Source: Cryptomeria japonica (taxonomy: Eukaryota > Streptophyta > Pinopsida > Cupressales > Cupressaceae). From it: a stretch of DNA of 64,000 nucleotides. The stretch covers positions 259,213,386 to 259,277,385 of the forward strand of contig NC_081406.1 in NCBI RefSeq assembly GCF_030272615.1, given 5' to 3'. The notes under the pieces were generated by a model that saw only the letters and a list, made by a program, of their open reading frames with translations, was not told where the DNA came from and did no database searches. The translations under genes were made by a program, and so were the position numbers. Positions 1-10,849 of this stretch are shown here, piece by piece (the stretch's first letter is position 1; each line of letters opens with the position of its first letter).

Positions 1-1
1 T

Positions 2-1715
2 GGAGAGCATAAATCTTACCTACCAGATGACCTCATTAAGAACATTGGCAGAGAAGAGGCCAGAGTGAAGCGAATAAAGTTTGAGAAAGCAATGCAGGCT
101 TATAAATGGAAGCTTTATAGAAGGAAAATGGATGAGAACGTGCTACAAAAGATTAAAGACCCCTTGGAGTTGGCCAACAAACTTGTGGAGCATGAATTGG
201 AAATACTTGAGGGAGTCCCGCCTCATGTTTTTAGGGATTACATTGATACTATTAGGAATACAAAGCCTTTGGCTCATATTTCTCCTGCTTCCACATCTGG
301 CATCGTTCCATTCACTCCTCGAGAGGATTACCCCCTGGTTATGCAAAGGATTGCCCCCCTAGTTATGTAGAGGATACACCGATAGACCTGACAACAGGAC
401 AATTGAATGTCTGAGAAGTGGCTGACATCAGATTCCTAGAGCATGAGGATTTCATTGTTGATAGTGACTTCATTTCTTCCAAGGAGTTCATTGCATTCCT
501 CTATCAACATAAGGGGTCTCAAATTAGGAATAACATGAGAAATAGTGAAGAAGAGAAACAACTTCAAAAGTTACAAGAGGAGATGGATCTTGTGATGAGA
601 GAAATGACACCTTAGAAGAGAAGACAGTTGCTTAAGGAAGCTAGTGTGCTATTATACTCTAGATGGGACATGAACTCTACCTTGTTGTTTGATGGATTCC
701 TCAAGAAATAGGACCCAAGTAGGCAAATGATGCCAAAAGAGATTGATAAACTCTTTAGAGGATTAGGAATGATCCAGATCAGAAGGCTCTTCTACAGTGG
801 GCTATCTATCCCAAAGATAAAAGACCTATATTGGTTGATACAGAAGAAGCTTTTGGACATTTGATGGTGCAGCAGGTTGGAAAGACTGACCCTAGAACAA
901 CTGCCAAACTAAATTTGGATGTCGCTAAACTGAACCAAGATCAGATAGAGTTTCTGGTCTGAGAAAATTGTACATACAAAAGCCTATATGAGAAAACCAA
1001 TGAAGAAAAATAGAGGCTGCAAGCAAGATTGCTTCAGATTGATACAGGTACCAGTCAAACAGGGATGACATACGGTGTTGACAGAGATGCCATGGAAGCC
1101 TTGACAAATGCTATGTATTGGAGGAACAGGGCTAAAAAGACATCTCGACAACCAAAAAAGGAACAACAAAAGATGGATAAGTTAGTTCTTGAGGTCATTG
1201 ACCATAGATTCAAAAGTATGATGTAGGTTGCATAAATCTATTGGAAGACATACACTGGAACAGTCAAAGCTATGAAAGAGCATGAAAGGCTCAAGTCTCC
1301 GTTGGAAGGCTTGATGAATGACAATAGTCTGATGAATCCAGGTGAGAAAATTGAAGTCGAGGCTCACTTGAAGTCCCATGATGAATTGGCAAATCAATTA
1401 AGGAAAGAGCATCAGAGGCTAGACGATGGGAATACCCCTAGGGTGCCCTCTTTTTACAGTAATGGTGAGTTAGTATCGTTGGAACAGTGGAAACAAGAGT
1501 TCAGTGATGAGAAGAATCGAGCAGTAGTAGAGTTGGATCAGGACAAAGATTTGTCACTTTGTGTTAACAATATTCTATCCAATCATTTCCAGATAGAAAG
1601 CGACATGAGGACACTAGACAATGATGTTCTAATGTATAAAGATGATAAGTACATTGAACACATAGGAATGCTGAACTTGTTTATCTTCCAGTTTGTTAAC
1701 AAAAGTTATAATTAA
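2..1715 (+). pseudogene. Copy A of an unrecognised large retroelement-type protein (3' part, degenerate)
   Basis: The reading frame is open from the window edge, so the N-terminal half lies outside. Conceptual translation runs in three frames: frame 2 to about 355, frame 1 from 361 to about 770, frame 3 from about 775 to 1713; the first shift falls in a run of six C near 353. In-frame stops are TGA 412, TAG 613, TAG 709, TGA 960, TAG 1011, TAG 1224 and TAA 1233. It aligns by eye with copy B: PDDLIKN (about 25-45) matches PEDLIMN of copy B; EDFIVDSDFISSKEFIAFL (about 445-500) matches EEFLADSSFVASGAFMQFL; LLKEASVLLYSRWD matches MVDKAGVLILPKWD; and a weaker match lies near 1450. The product is mostly charged and helical. 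I recognise no named domain. Dead as read. Confidence 0.6.
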
Positions 1716-1739
1716 TAGTTATGTGCTGAAAAGCCACGA

Positions 1740-1870
1740 TGCTTGATGACAATGTATACCCTCATATAAATGAGGGAATTTTTGTAACAATAAGGATCAT
1801 TAGAGAAGAAGTAGAATATAGCCTCAGGCTTACTATTGTACTATTTTGCGAACATACATAATATAATCAA
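1740..1870 (+). promoter_or_regulatory. LTR-like TATA/R segment after copy A
   Basis: Just 3' of copy A lies a TATA-like TATAAA (1765-1770) in a short imperfect palindrome, CCCTCATATAAATGAGGG, followed by a purine-rich TTAGAGAAGAAG stretch. A similar order (TATA..CCCT..AATGAGGG..AGAGAAGAAG) occurs at 4167-4240, 5' of copy B. This fits the same LTR core at the 3' end of one element and the 5' end of another. Inference from eye alignment only. Confidence 0.35.
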
Positions 1871-2133
1871 TCGTCTTTCCTTTGTGTATATGCTGTGGAT
1901 TACTGCATCTTTCTGTAGGTAGTTACTTGTGATATTATCTAAAGGAGATAAGGTTAATTGTGTTCTTCCAGTAAAACTCTGTGTTTCATATTGTGGATTT
2001 TAATAAAAGATTTACTTGTGAATATAGTTTTGTATATAGTGCACATGCATATTATCTCAACAATGGTGCGCCTGCATATGTATATAGTTTTGTTTATAGG
2101 TGGAAAGACTGAAGTTCAATGTCGAACTTGGTT

Positions 2134-2145
2134 GCTCTGATACCA
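2134..2145 (-). other. Retrotransposon primer binding site (tRNA-iMet type)
   Basis: On the minus strand this reads TGGTATCAGAGC, the classical plant copia primer binding site complementary to the 3' end of initiator tRNA-Met. It is followed on the plus strand, after two bases, by TGTAATATTCC at 2148, as expected for the inner end of a minus-strand LTR (ending ..TACA on the minus strand). The far end of this LTR was not found. A 40-base stretch beside it (2055-2094) recurs at 12198-12238. Confidence 0.5.
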
Positions 2146-2749
2146 TATGTAATATTCCATTAATTCTATACTTAAAGAAAATAAATTGTGATCTATATTA
2201 AGATAAAAAATTGAGCATTTCAAAATAAAACATAACTACTTCAGTTGAAGGAGAAAACTAACTAAATGTTCTTCAACATTATAAGAATCTAACTAATTTA
2301 TCTAAAAGGAAGGTAATCTTTTAATGATTAAAAACATTGAACAAATATTATTAAGCTAATCAATATGAGAAAGGAATTCAAATGACAAGTTTCATTTTTG
2401 AGGGAAGAGATAAAGGTTCAGAGGTTACTATTATCATTGTTTAAAAAATGGGTATTCTTTTCCATAATTGGCCAAGTCTATGAAATTATTGGGTCTTGTA
2501 TGGCCTTGTGACTTCTATTGCTTTGGGTCCTAAGGAGGGTTTAGGGTTTAGGTTTAATCACTTTCAAAATGTTTGAGAAAAAACCCTTATAATTCTATTT
2601 CCATGTTACTTTATTCACATAAGTAATGGGTCCTTTTGTCATGCAAAGTGTTCCCCCTGTTGCTTTTTACCTAGGCAGTCCTTTTAAATGTTTTAATTTT
2701 TATTCGCCTTTAAATTACCTTTTCTAATGACTGTTGGGCCTTGTAATTG

Positions 2750-4060
2750 TCGCGCAACTCTTAGTCAATCGGATGGCCCGTGTGGATTCGCGAACTCAAC
2801 ATGCCCGAAAGTTACCTATCGCGAAGTAGCAAAAAGGTTTGGTGGGACCCAATGATGAGGACTTCTTTCTTGGCTAAAGGGCAATCGGTTTGGAAAGAGA
2901 TCAATGACCTGCATTGATTCGCAACCTAAAGATGCTCGTGGTTTACAAGTTGTGAAATGGCAAAAAGATGGTGGGCCCAGGTGAAGTGGTTAGTAGAAAG
3001 AGTAACATCAGTGCAAGTCCTTGAGATCTGACGCCCCGCATTGTTTCGTGAGATAAAGATAACCGAGTTTTACCCTTCTACGAAATAGAAAAAGGGTTTG
3101 GTGGGCCCAACATCCAAGCTTCATCTGAAGATTAAAGACCGATCATGTTCTATCTGATCGGATGGCCCTTGTTATTTCATGAGATCAAAGCGCACGTGTT
3201 TTAACTATTGCGAAATAGCGAAAGGTTGTGGCAGGTCCCAGAAGCCTGCGGGTTTTCTAACGAGTAAAGAGTGAGTGGTTCAGAGAATAATCAACAGCCT
3301 ACGTTGATTCGCAACCCAAAGATGCTTGAGAGTTAGTTTTCGCGAAGTGGCGAAATGACATGGCTTTCTAAGTGAGCAGTCCAGGAGGTAGGGATCGCAA
3401 ATCAAAAGGTTACAGGTGTCCTCCAGATCATGTAAAACAAAGAACAAACTTGGCGACCAAGTGGTGGGCCCAACAAACAGAATGATATAAACTAAAGACA
3501 AAGAGGTGACCTGTCAGGCACAGGTGGCATTTTAGAAGTGGATCCCACTAAAGTCTTTCAGCGAATAGGAAGTAGACACGTCAGTTCAAGAGGGATCGAA
3601 TGCCAAAGTGAATGGCACTAATTCAGAGGGCCCACGTCTGGCGGTTCTAACAGGTTGTTAAAGGAAGGGCATCTCAAGAAAAATCTAACAGCGGGCATTA
3701 TTTCACAACCTTTAAATGCACGATGGTTACCATTCACAAAATAGTGAAAACAGTTAGTGTTAACCATTTTGAATGCGGTTAGTGATATAAACCACCAGGT
3801 TAGGACAATATAAAGATCGATCAAGTTTCAGTTGATTGGATAGCTAGTGCAACTTCATGAGGTCAAGATACAAGATGGTTACCCATCGCAAAATAGCAAA
3901 AGGATTTTCAGCCTGTTGCCAAGCAAGGAAGAGTCAAAAGGGTAAAAGTGGTGCAAGTTCTATCTGATCCAAAGGTTGGCATCTTTTCACTAGATGAACA
4001 TGCAAGAGCTTTATGCTCTGCGAAACAGGGAAAGAGCAAAATGAAAAATACTCAGAGCAG
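2750..4060. repeat. Degenerate tandem array, period about 131 bp
   Basis: Repeated anchors of the form ATTCGCGA/ATTCGCAA/TTTCGTGA/TTTCATGA lie near 2786, 2917, 3044, 3175, 3307, (3428), 3700, 3853 and 3985; most steps are 127-132 bp and 3307 to 3700 is three steps of 131. Each anchor is followed about 40 bases later by a CGCGAAATAGCAAAAGG-like block and often by GGTGGGCCCAA, and is preceded by GATCGGATGGCC-like sequence. No coding potential seen. It ends about 100 bp before the TATA at 4167, so it may be the U3 part of an LTR. Confidence 0.6.
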
Positions 4061-4166
4061 TTTTGATCCGTTGGAGCCAAATTTTTGAATTCTTTCATGA
4101 ATTCAATTCTGAAGGGACAGTCGAAGCGTGCGGTGTTAATGTCACAGTTAAGGAGCCAAATTGTTG

Positions 4167-4173
4167 TATATAT
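4167..4173 (+). promoter_or_regulatory. Candidate TATA box upstream of copy B
   Basis: TATATAT lies about 200 bp upstream of the first ATG of copy B (4369), downstream of the 131-bp array and followed by an A/G-rich leader. No experimental support. Confidence 0.35.
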
Positions 4174-4368
4174 CCCTGCATCAATTGAATGAGGGTATCA
4201 TTTCACATAAGAATTTGTAGAGAGAGCTAGTATAGAGAAGAAGTTTGCAAACTAAAATCAGGTTCTCTTGCTCTTTGTTTACCCATTGCTTAAAGATTGT
4301 TGAATTGTGGTCTTGCCCTATTAGAAAATTGCTTTGATCGATAATTGGCTTAGTTGCATACTCCTAAA

Positions 4369-7300
4369 ATGGGACACAGAAGAGAATTAACAGGGAAGGT
4401 AAATTACCAGGACCGAAGTATTTGTGATGACTTTCTTGAGCAGTTAACCATGTCGACCAATTTCGGGGCTAGGGCCAAGGAGTTAGTGCCAAAAAACCCC
4501 CATTTGAAAATTGGAGATGGTTTATATGATAAAGGAAATTGGTTGAGGGACCCTGAAATAGGGATATCCGGTCTCAGTTTGTTTAAAGTGGATTTTGGTA
4601 AGAGACATGCCCCTTCCCCTATGAATAGTATCTAGAATTTAGATGTAGGGAAGCTTGTGGTCCCAGGTGTTTTCATGGATGTAGATCTGTTGACCCTAAT
4701 TGCGCAGAATTATGACCCTGCTGCCAGATGCATTAGAAACATAAAGGGATCAGCCCTTGTCGAAATCAAAGATGATGAATTTAGGAATGCCTTCAAGCTT
4801 GGTGAAGCTTCCAGCTACCTTTAGCCTATTGATTTTGAGGCATTAACCCAAGTTTACAATGCCCAAAGAGATCATCTTAGGAGTGGCCCATTGAGAGAAT
4901 TTTTTATCAAAATAGGGGATTAATAGTCATAGGCCCTAGCACAATGGAGCCATTTTCCCTGAATTTATTTACCTTGAGAGCTATGGGTATGTACTGGACA
5001 CTGTGTCAAATTTTTGGAGAAGATGCTGAGAAAAACATGCCTTTCCATTATATGTTAATGATTGCCCAAATTTTGAACCCTTCCCTGGCCATAACATTTG
5101 ACTTCGCTCCTTTCCTCTCTAATGCTATCCATGCAGGCTTAGTAGGAATAAAGAATGGTAAGGTAGACAAGCCATTTGGATGGTATTCCAGGTTGATGCA
5201 TATGTTTCTATTCAAAGGGGCTGATTATTTTGCAAAAGAGATGAACTTGGTTAAGGTCAAGGATAAAGAGGAGATACCAGTGCAATTGTGGAGTACTATT
5301 CTATCTTGGGATAGAGATGATGCAAGTTATCTGAAGTTTGATAGATGCTTTGCATCTAAAATTAGAGTTCTCTTGTGTGCAGAAAACCCTAGGATTCCCA
5401 AGGCTCTTTTGGAATTCCTTAGGCCCAAAGAATTTGCAGAGGATATCAAGATTGTTCATAACTGGGGAGATATGTATCTATATCCTATTTCTACTATTTT
5501 TAGAGTGTTTGGATTTAGGGGTACCCCTTATCTACTGCCCTATCAAGTTCCATTAAAGATAGGGATTGCAGAAGTATTAAGACAAATTGGAGGAGTGCAG
5601 GAGGCTGAGTTAACTAACAGGGGTAAAGGGACAATTTTCCCAACCATCACCATGGCTCATCATTTTGTAATTACCAAAGGTGGATGGAAGTATTTTGAAG
5701 AATTATTTAAACCATACATGTTATCAGCTGCAGTGTCAAGGTGTGCTGACCTTGAAGATTTCTTCAACAACATGTTCAGGAAGAGAGCAGTTTGTAAAAT
5801 CAGGCCTCACCAATTCCAATTCCCTGAAGATTTGATCATGAATGAATTTAGTCTAGATGAGCAAGAGTTGAGGAAGGAGAAGTGGATTTCATACAGAAGA
5901 GCCCTTGACTTTATCTATCAATTTGATTCTAGTTATGATCCTCTCTCTAGTTTTAACCCTTTTGAAGAAAAGGTTAAATTCTTAATTCTTTATTTTGAAG
6001 ATTTAATGCAAACCCTGAAGGAAAAAAGAGAAGCCATAATGCAGAATGATCCTGATAGGGCTAAATTGGTCCTAGCCAAGTCTGCCTTTGCTAAGGCTAT
6101 TCCACCAGGTGATTATATAATGCATAAGAGATCTCAGTATACTGTAATGATGCCAGTAACAGGTGAACCTTCTACTTCTAGAGGGAAGAGGGCCATTGAA
6201 GATACTATTGAGATTTAGGATTCACCTAAGGGATAGGGGACAAGTAAAGATATTTAAACTGATGACCCTTAGTACTCTCCATCTTAGTCCCCTATTCATA
6301 TAGGAGATGAGCAAGTGGTGGCTGAGCAATTGATACAATTGGGGAGTCTGGGTGAAATTGCCTACACCTACAATGAGACTCAAGAAGGAATGCCAAAAGA
6401 GTAACCCTGTGCTAAAATGGATGTAACTGATGGTGAGATACAGGGAAAAGAATTTGACATTACTGTCAAAAAAGCTAGTGAAGAATTCCTAGCTGACAGT
6501 AGTTTTGTCGCATCAGGAGCTTTTATGCAGTTTCTATGGAAGAAAAATATTGATCAATTCAAGATCAGATGTGAGCAAAGGGTAAATGAACAGCCTTTGA
6601 AGGATGCAACCCAAGTGGAGGAAGAGGTTAAATAAGAAATGATGACTGAGTTCAAAGCTATCACTCCTGAGGTTGGAAGAGAGATGGTGGATAAGGCTGG
6701 TGTGCTAATCCTCCCTAAATGGGATATAGCTGATGCGTTGGTTCTTGAAGCAGTCAGAAAGGAAAATAAGCCAATGAAGGGAGTGGTATTCAGCAAAGAT
6801 GATGCTTCTCTAGTTATGTGGTCCCTTAAAAGAAATGAAGATAGAAGAAGGAAAGATACCTCATAGTCTAACCTTCTAGGAGATATGATAGTTAGAAGAG
6901 TTCAGGATACAGGGGTAGTGGAAGCAACTAGTACTGTTTTAGAGACTTCTAAGTTCAATGTAGTAGTAGCAGAGAAGGAAGCAAAAGAAAAGGATGATCT
7001 CCAAATTAGGTTGGAAACAATTTTAAAGGCTTATAATGAAGCCAAAAAGGAGGTAGCTAGCAAGGACACTATCATTGCCAAACTTCAAAGTCAGCTAATG
7101 GGACAATACCAAGGAGGTGAGTCCTCTACCTTGGCAATTTCTTCGTCTCCAGCAAGGCCCCCACCTACTAGTCCCATCATAGAATTCCCTCCTTCTCCTA
7201 TGCCTTCTGGTTTTCAACTAGCTGAGACTTATCAACATGAATTGGAAAAGTTGAAACATGCTCAGACCTTATTTGCAAATAAGTATGAGGAGAAGATAAA

Positions 7301-8023
7301 GGCTACAATTTTGAGTTTTGTTGATACCGTTGATGCTCCCATGGTACATATCAATATGAAGAGAATTTTTGACACTCTTTGTGAGTTAAATGAGGACAAG
7401 GCCATTCTAGAGCCTATTCTAAATAAGTGGATCCTGAGGGAAGTAGATTTAGAATTCATGTGTGTATCTTATGATGAAGCTGGATCCGATGCCACTATCA
7501 AATCCACATGTGAATTGACCAAAGGTTTGACAAAGTTGGTAGAAGGGAAAGCCAATGTGGAAAGGAAGGATAATTTATATAGAAAAGAGTATATTGAGCA
7601 CAAATTTGAACTGTTTCCTGGAGGTTTTGTCAACCAAAATCAGATAAAGGACAAACAAGTATGGCTGGATGAGTTAGGAGCTAATCTGTCTCTAAGGATA
7701 AATGAAATAATCAATAAAGATGACACCTCACTGTTTGTTAAAACAATTGAGGAAATAGAAAAGATCAAATCACATTATGGTTTCTTGGAGTCAGAAGTGA
7801 GGAAAATAAGGAACTCTTGGAAAAAGCTATTAAAGTTGAAGAAAAAGATTATTGGCTACTCATGGCCTACCGATGATGTTTTTCAAGAGTGGTCCAAAAA
7901 ATATGCAGTGCAGGAAGAAGATGCTTTGGAGTAGTTACAAGAGGTTGCAACCGATCAAAAGTGCAAGAGGCCAAAGATGCTGAAAAGGACTTGTAACCGT
8001 TTCTTGGGGAGTATTTTTAGTTT
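4369..8023 (+). pseudogene. Copy B of an unrecognised large retroelement-type protein (nearly full length)
   Basis: Starts at ATG 4369 and reads in frame 1 to about 4910, shifts once near 4900-4923, then stays in frame 3 from 4923 to a TAA near 8023. In-frame stops: TAG 4633, 4822, 6216, 6234, 6270, 6285, 6864, 7932 and TAA 6255, 6402, 6633; none is TGA. Visible parts: an N-terminal region with QNYDPAARCIRN and GSALVEI, shared with copy C; a central 424-codon open stretch (4944-6216) with WGDMYLYPISTIFRVFGFRG, also shared with copy C; a Q/S/P-rich linker; the EEFLADSSFV block shared with copy A; and a Lys/Glu-rich, probably coiled-coil C-terminus (6885-7932). I know no domain name for it. It could be an extra retrotransposon ORF or a captured host gene; the former is favoured by copy C. 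Confidence 0.6.
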
Positions 8024-8239
8024 GTAACAAACTCTTTTTGAAAAGGGGTCTGAAGCTTGTATGCATTCATGATTATATAAATGGATACCAAGACTAATGA
8101 AAAGGGGGATTGCAAGAATTTGTAAGAAAACTCTGTAGAAATATATCTGGGATTTTCTAGTCTTATGGAGGATACTCCGAGTTTTGTAATACTTTTCAAA
8201 ATTAATATCAATATACAAACTATGAACTTTCGAGCCTAG

Positions 8240-9350
8240 ATTTTGTGTTGTCTTCTAGTTTACTTTCAATAGTTTATTAGTTTCAATTTTGAGTAATTTT
8301 AACATTGCAAGCACCAATGCGTTGTTAGTGTTCACCTCCCTTGCTCGACTTGTACATCCAATTCTTGAGCTCAACAAACTCACTAGTTACCAGCCATCTA
8401 AACAAGCCATCTGCTTAATGTGTACTAACAATAATGGTTATTAATGACCATCATATGATAAATAGCATACACTTGAGCCAACTAACTCACTAGTTTACTA
8501 ACCAACTATCTAGTGAACTGCTTAATGTCTACTAAGAATAACGTTCATAAATGACCATCATAAGATAATTAACATACACTTGAGTCAGTTGATTCATTGG
8601 TTACATAACTTCTAGGTTTAGCTGATCCAATTCGTTACATAATAGTCTCATGTCTACTGACATTAACGGTTTACAAGGACCTTCATGGGATTCTGACATA
8701 ACCTAACAAGCCAACTACTACAAATCCCCTATCTCTAACAAGCTTCAAATGTCATCATGGAATTAAACCTAATACAACATTGGTTCCCTTATTTAGCTAA
8801 ATTAACACATCAGATTATGACTCAACAAAAAATACGGTTCTAATATATTTTTTTGTCTTTCTATATTCCCAAAAGTATGTATCTAATTGATGATAAGAAT
8901 CCTTCTTCAGGTCTTGCAACCATGGAGACTGATATAATCTGATTATAACCGATGTGCATTGATTCCAAGATGAACCATATTTGGTTGAACTATGAGTTAA
9001 GAGTGGAAAACAAATAAACATAGAATACCTACAAAATATAGCAAGGTATTGTGACTATAAGATAGAAACCATCCTAAGAGCCTCCAATATATCAAAAGTT
9101 GAGAAAGTAGCAAGCTTACTGTACAAAGAGACTGATCACTATAAAGTTGTAGTCAAGTTCAAAGCATTGATTTGTGGGAACAAAGGGTTTCATATGGGAT
9201 AGAGCAGTCTCATGAAATATCATGACAGTCATAATCATAATCTAAAGAGTAGTCAAATCTTCAAGATAGATTGGTGATAGTGCAGTCATTCTGTTGAGCA
9301 TCAAATCTGAATTAAGTAAAATATCTTGATTTGAGAAATTAAATCATAGA
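8240..9350. other. No recognisable gene
   Basis: AT-rich sequence. Phrases such as ACTTGAGCCAACTAACTCACTAGTT and CTTAATGTCTACTAA recur loosely between 8370 and 8660 with a spacing of roughly 120 bp, which suggests old tandem duplication. No open frame of note. Confidence 0.5.
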
Positions 9351-9352
9351 AC

Positions 9353-10628
9353 CCATCTCTCTTTGGAAGAAATCATTATTTTCATTGATAGCATAATAAC
9401 CCATAAGTTATCGAACAAGTCTAAAAGCATTCTATCGAAGTATCTAAGATTTAAACAGTATCGTTGAGACCCAGTGATGTCTCATCGATATAAAAGGGGC
9501 ATCGAAGAAAGCAAACATCGATGAACTTCAGAAAGGACTCATAGAAGACAGTAACTCCATCGATAAAAGATATTGAGGAAAGTGGAGATGGTTCACATCG
9601 ACAAGAAAAGGTCTTCGAGGATATAACACTATCGGTGCAAAAAGACTCACTGAAAGGGACGGTCCCACAAACAAAAGGTATCGAAGAAAGAAGAGGTGGC
9701 CCCCACCGATGAGAAAAGGCTTTCGAAGAAACAATATCATCAATGCAAGATAAAGAAGATTCACCAAAAGAAGCATTCTTATCGAAAAAGTGATATCGAT
9801 AAAATAGAAGAAAACTACATTGATGAATGATATCGATAAGGATATGAGTTTCAATGGGAGGACAAAAGAAGTCACCGAAGTCCAAAGTCTCTTCAACATG
9901 AAACCCGATGGACAACAAAATGATTTTGATGAGAATGAGTTTCAAGGAGACTAAAAGGCATGTCTCCGATACACATGGTTTCATCGATAGAAGCCATCTC
10001 TCTTTGGAAGAAATCATCATTTTCATTGATATAATAACCCATAAGTTATTGAACAAGTCTAAAAGCATTCTATTGAAGTATCTAAGATTCGAACAGTATC
10101 GATGAGACCCAATGATTTCTCATCGATATAAAAAGGGCATCGAAGAAAGCAAACACCGATGAACTTCAGAAAGAACTCATCGAAGACAGTAACTCCATCA
10201 ATAAAAGATATCGAGGAAAGTGGAGATGGTTCTCATCGACAAGAAAAGGTCTTCGAGGATATAACACTATGGTGCAAAAAGACTCACCAAAAGGGATGGT
10301 CCCACCAACAAAAGGCATTGAAGAAAGTAGAGGTGGCCCCCACCGATGAGAAAAGGCTTTCGAAGAAATAATATCATCGATGCAAGATAAAGAAGATTCA
10401 CCAAAAGAAGCATTCTCATCGAAAAAGTGATATTGATAAAACAGAAGAAAACTACATTGATGAATGATATCGATAAGGATATGAGTTTCGATGGGAGCAC
10501 AAAAGAAGTCACCGAAGTCCAAAGTCTCTTTGACATGAAACCTGGTGGACAACAAAAAGATTTCGATGAGAATATGAGTTTCAAGGAGACTAAAAGGCAT
10601 CTCTCTGATACCATGGTTTCATCGATAC
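9353..10628. repeat. Tandem duplication of a 641-bp ATCGAT-rich unit
   Basis: Unit 1 (9353-9993) and unit 2 (9994 to about 10628) match almost end to end: both begin CCATCTCTCTTTGGAAGAAATCAT and end near CATGGTTTCATCGATA. Within each unit, short purine-rich phrases of the type CATCGATGAGAAAAGG recur every few tens of bases. A shorter diverged third piece (GTCACCGAAGCCCAGGGTTTCTTTGACAT) follows near 10735. Long ORFs occur on both strands here but follow the repeat composition and are not treated as genes. Confidence 0.75.
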
Positions 10629-10849
10629 AACTTTATTGGTGGAAGATGACAAAGAGAGGATAAAAGGGGCTTCGGTGAGACAATAGACCCATTCATCGAA
10701 GGAGCATAGTGATATCAATGGAAAACTATAGGAAGTCACCGAAGCCCAGGGTTTCTTTGACATAAAAAGGGACCAATGGAATATAAAGAATCTGTAGCCC
10801 AAACAACAAAGAAAGGCACTGGTCATCTATAGAATACAATTCATCAGTT

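Noticed and set aside
4369-8023. A reassigned genetic code (TAA/TAG read as Gln)
   Set aside because: Other elements in the window use TAA, TAG and TGA as ordinary inactivating stops and also carry frameshifts. Decay by C-to-T change explains the pattern without a new code.
9451-10614. Overlapping minus-strand ORFs of 115-205 codons
   Set aside because: They arise from the purine-rich duplicated repeat, are mirrored in both 641-bp units and on the other strand, and show no domain-like composition.
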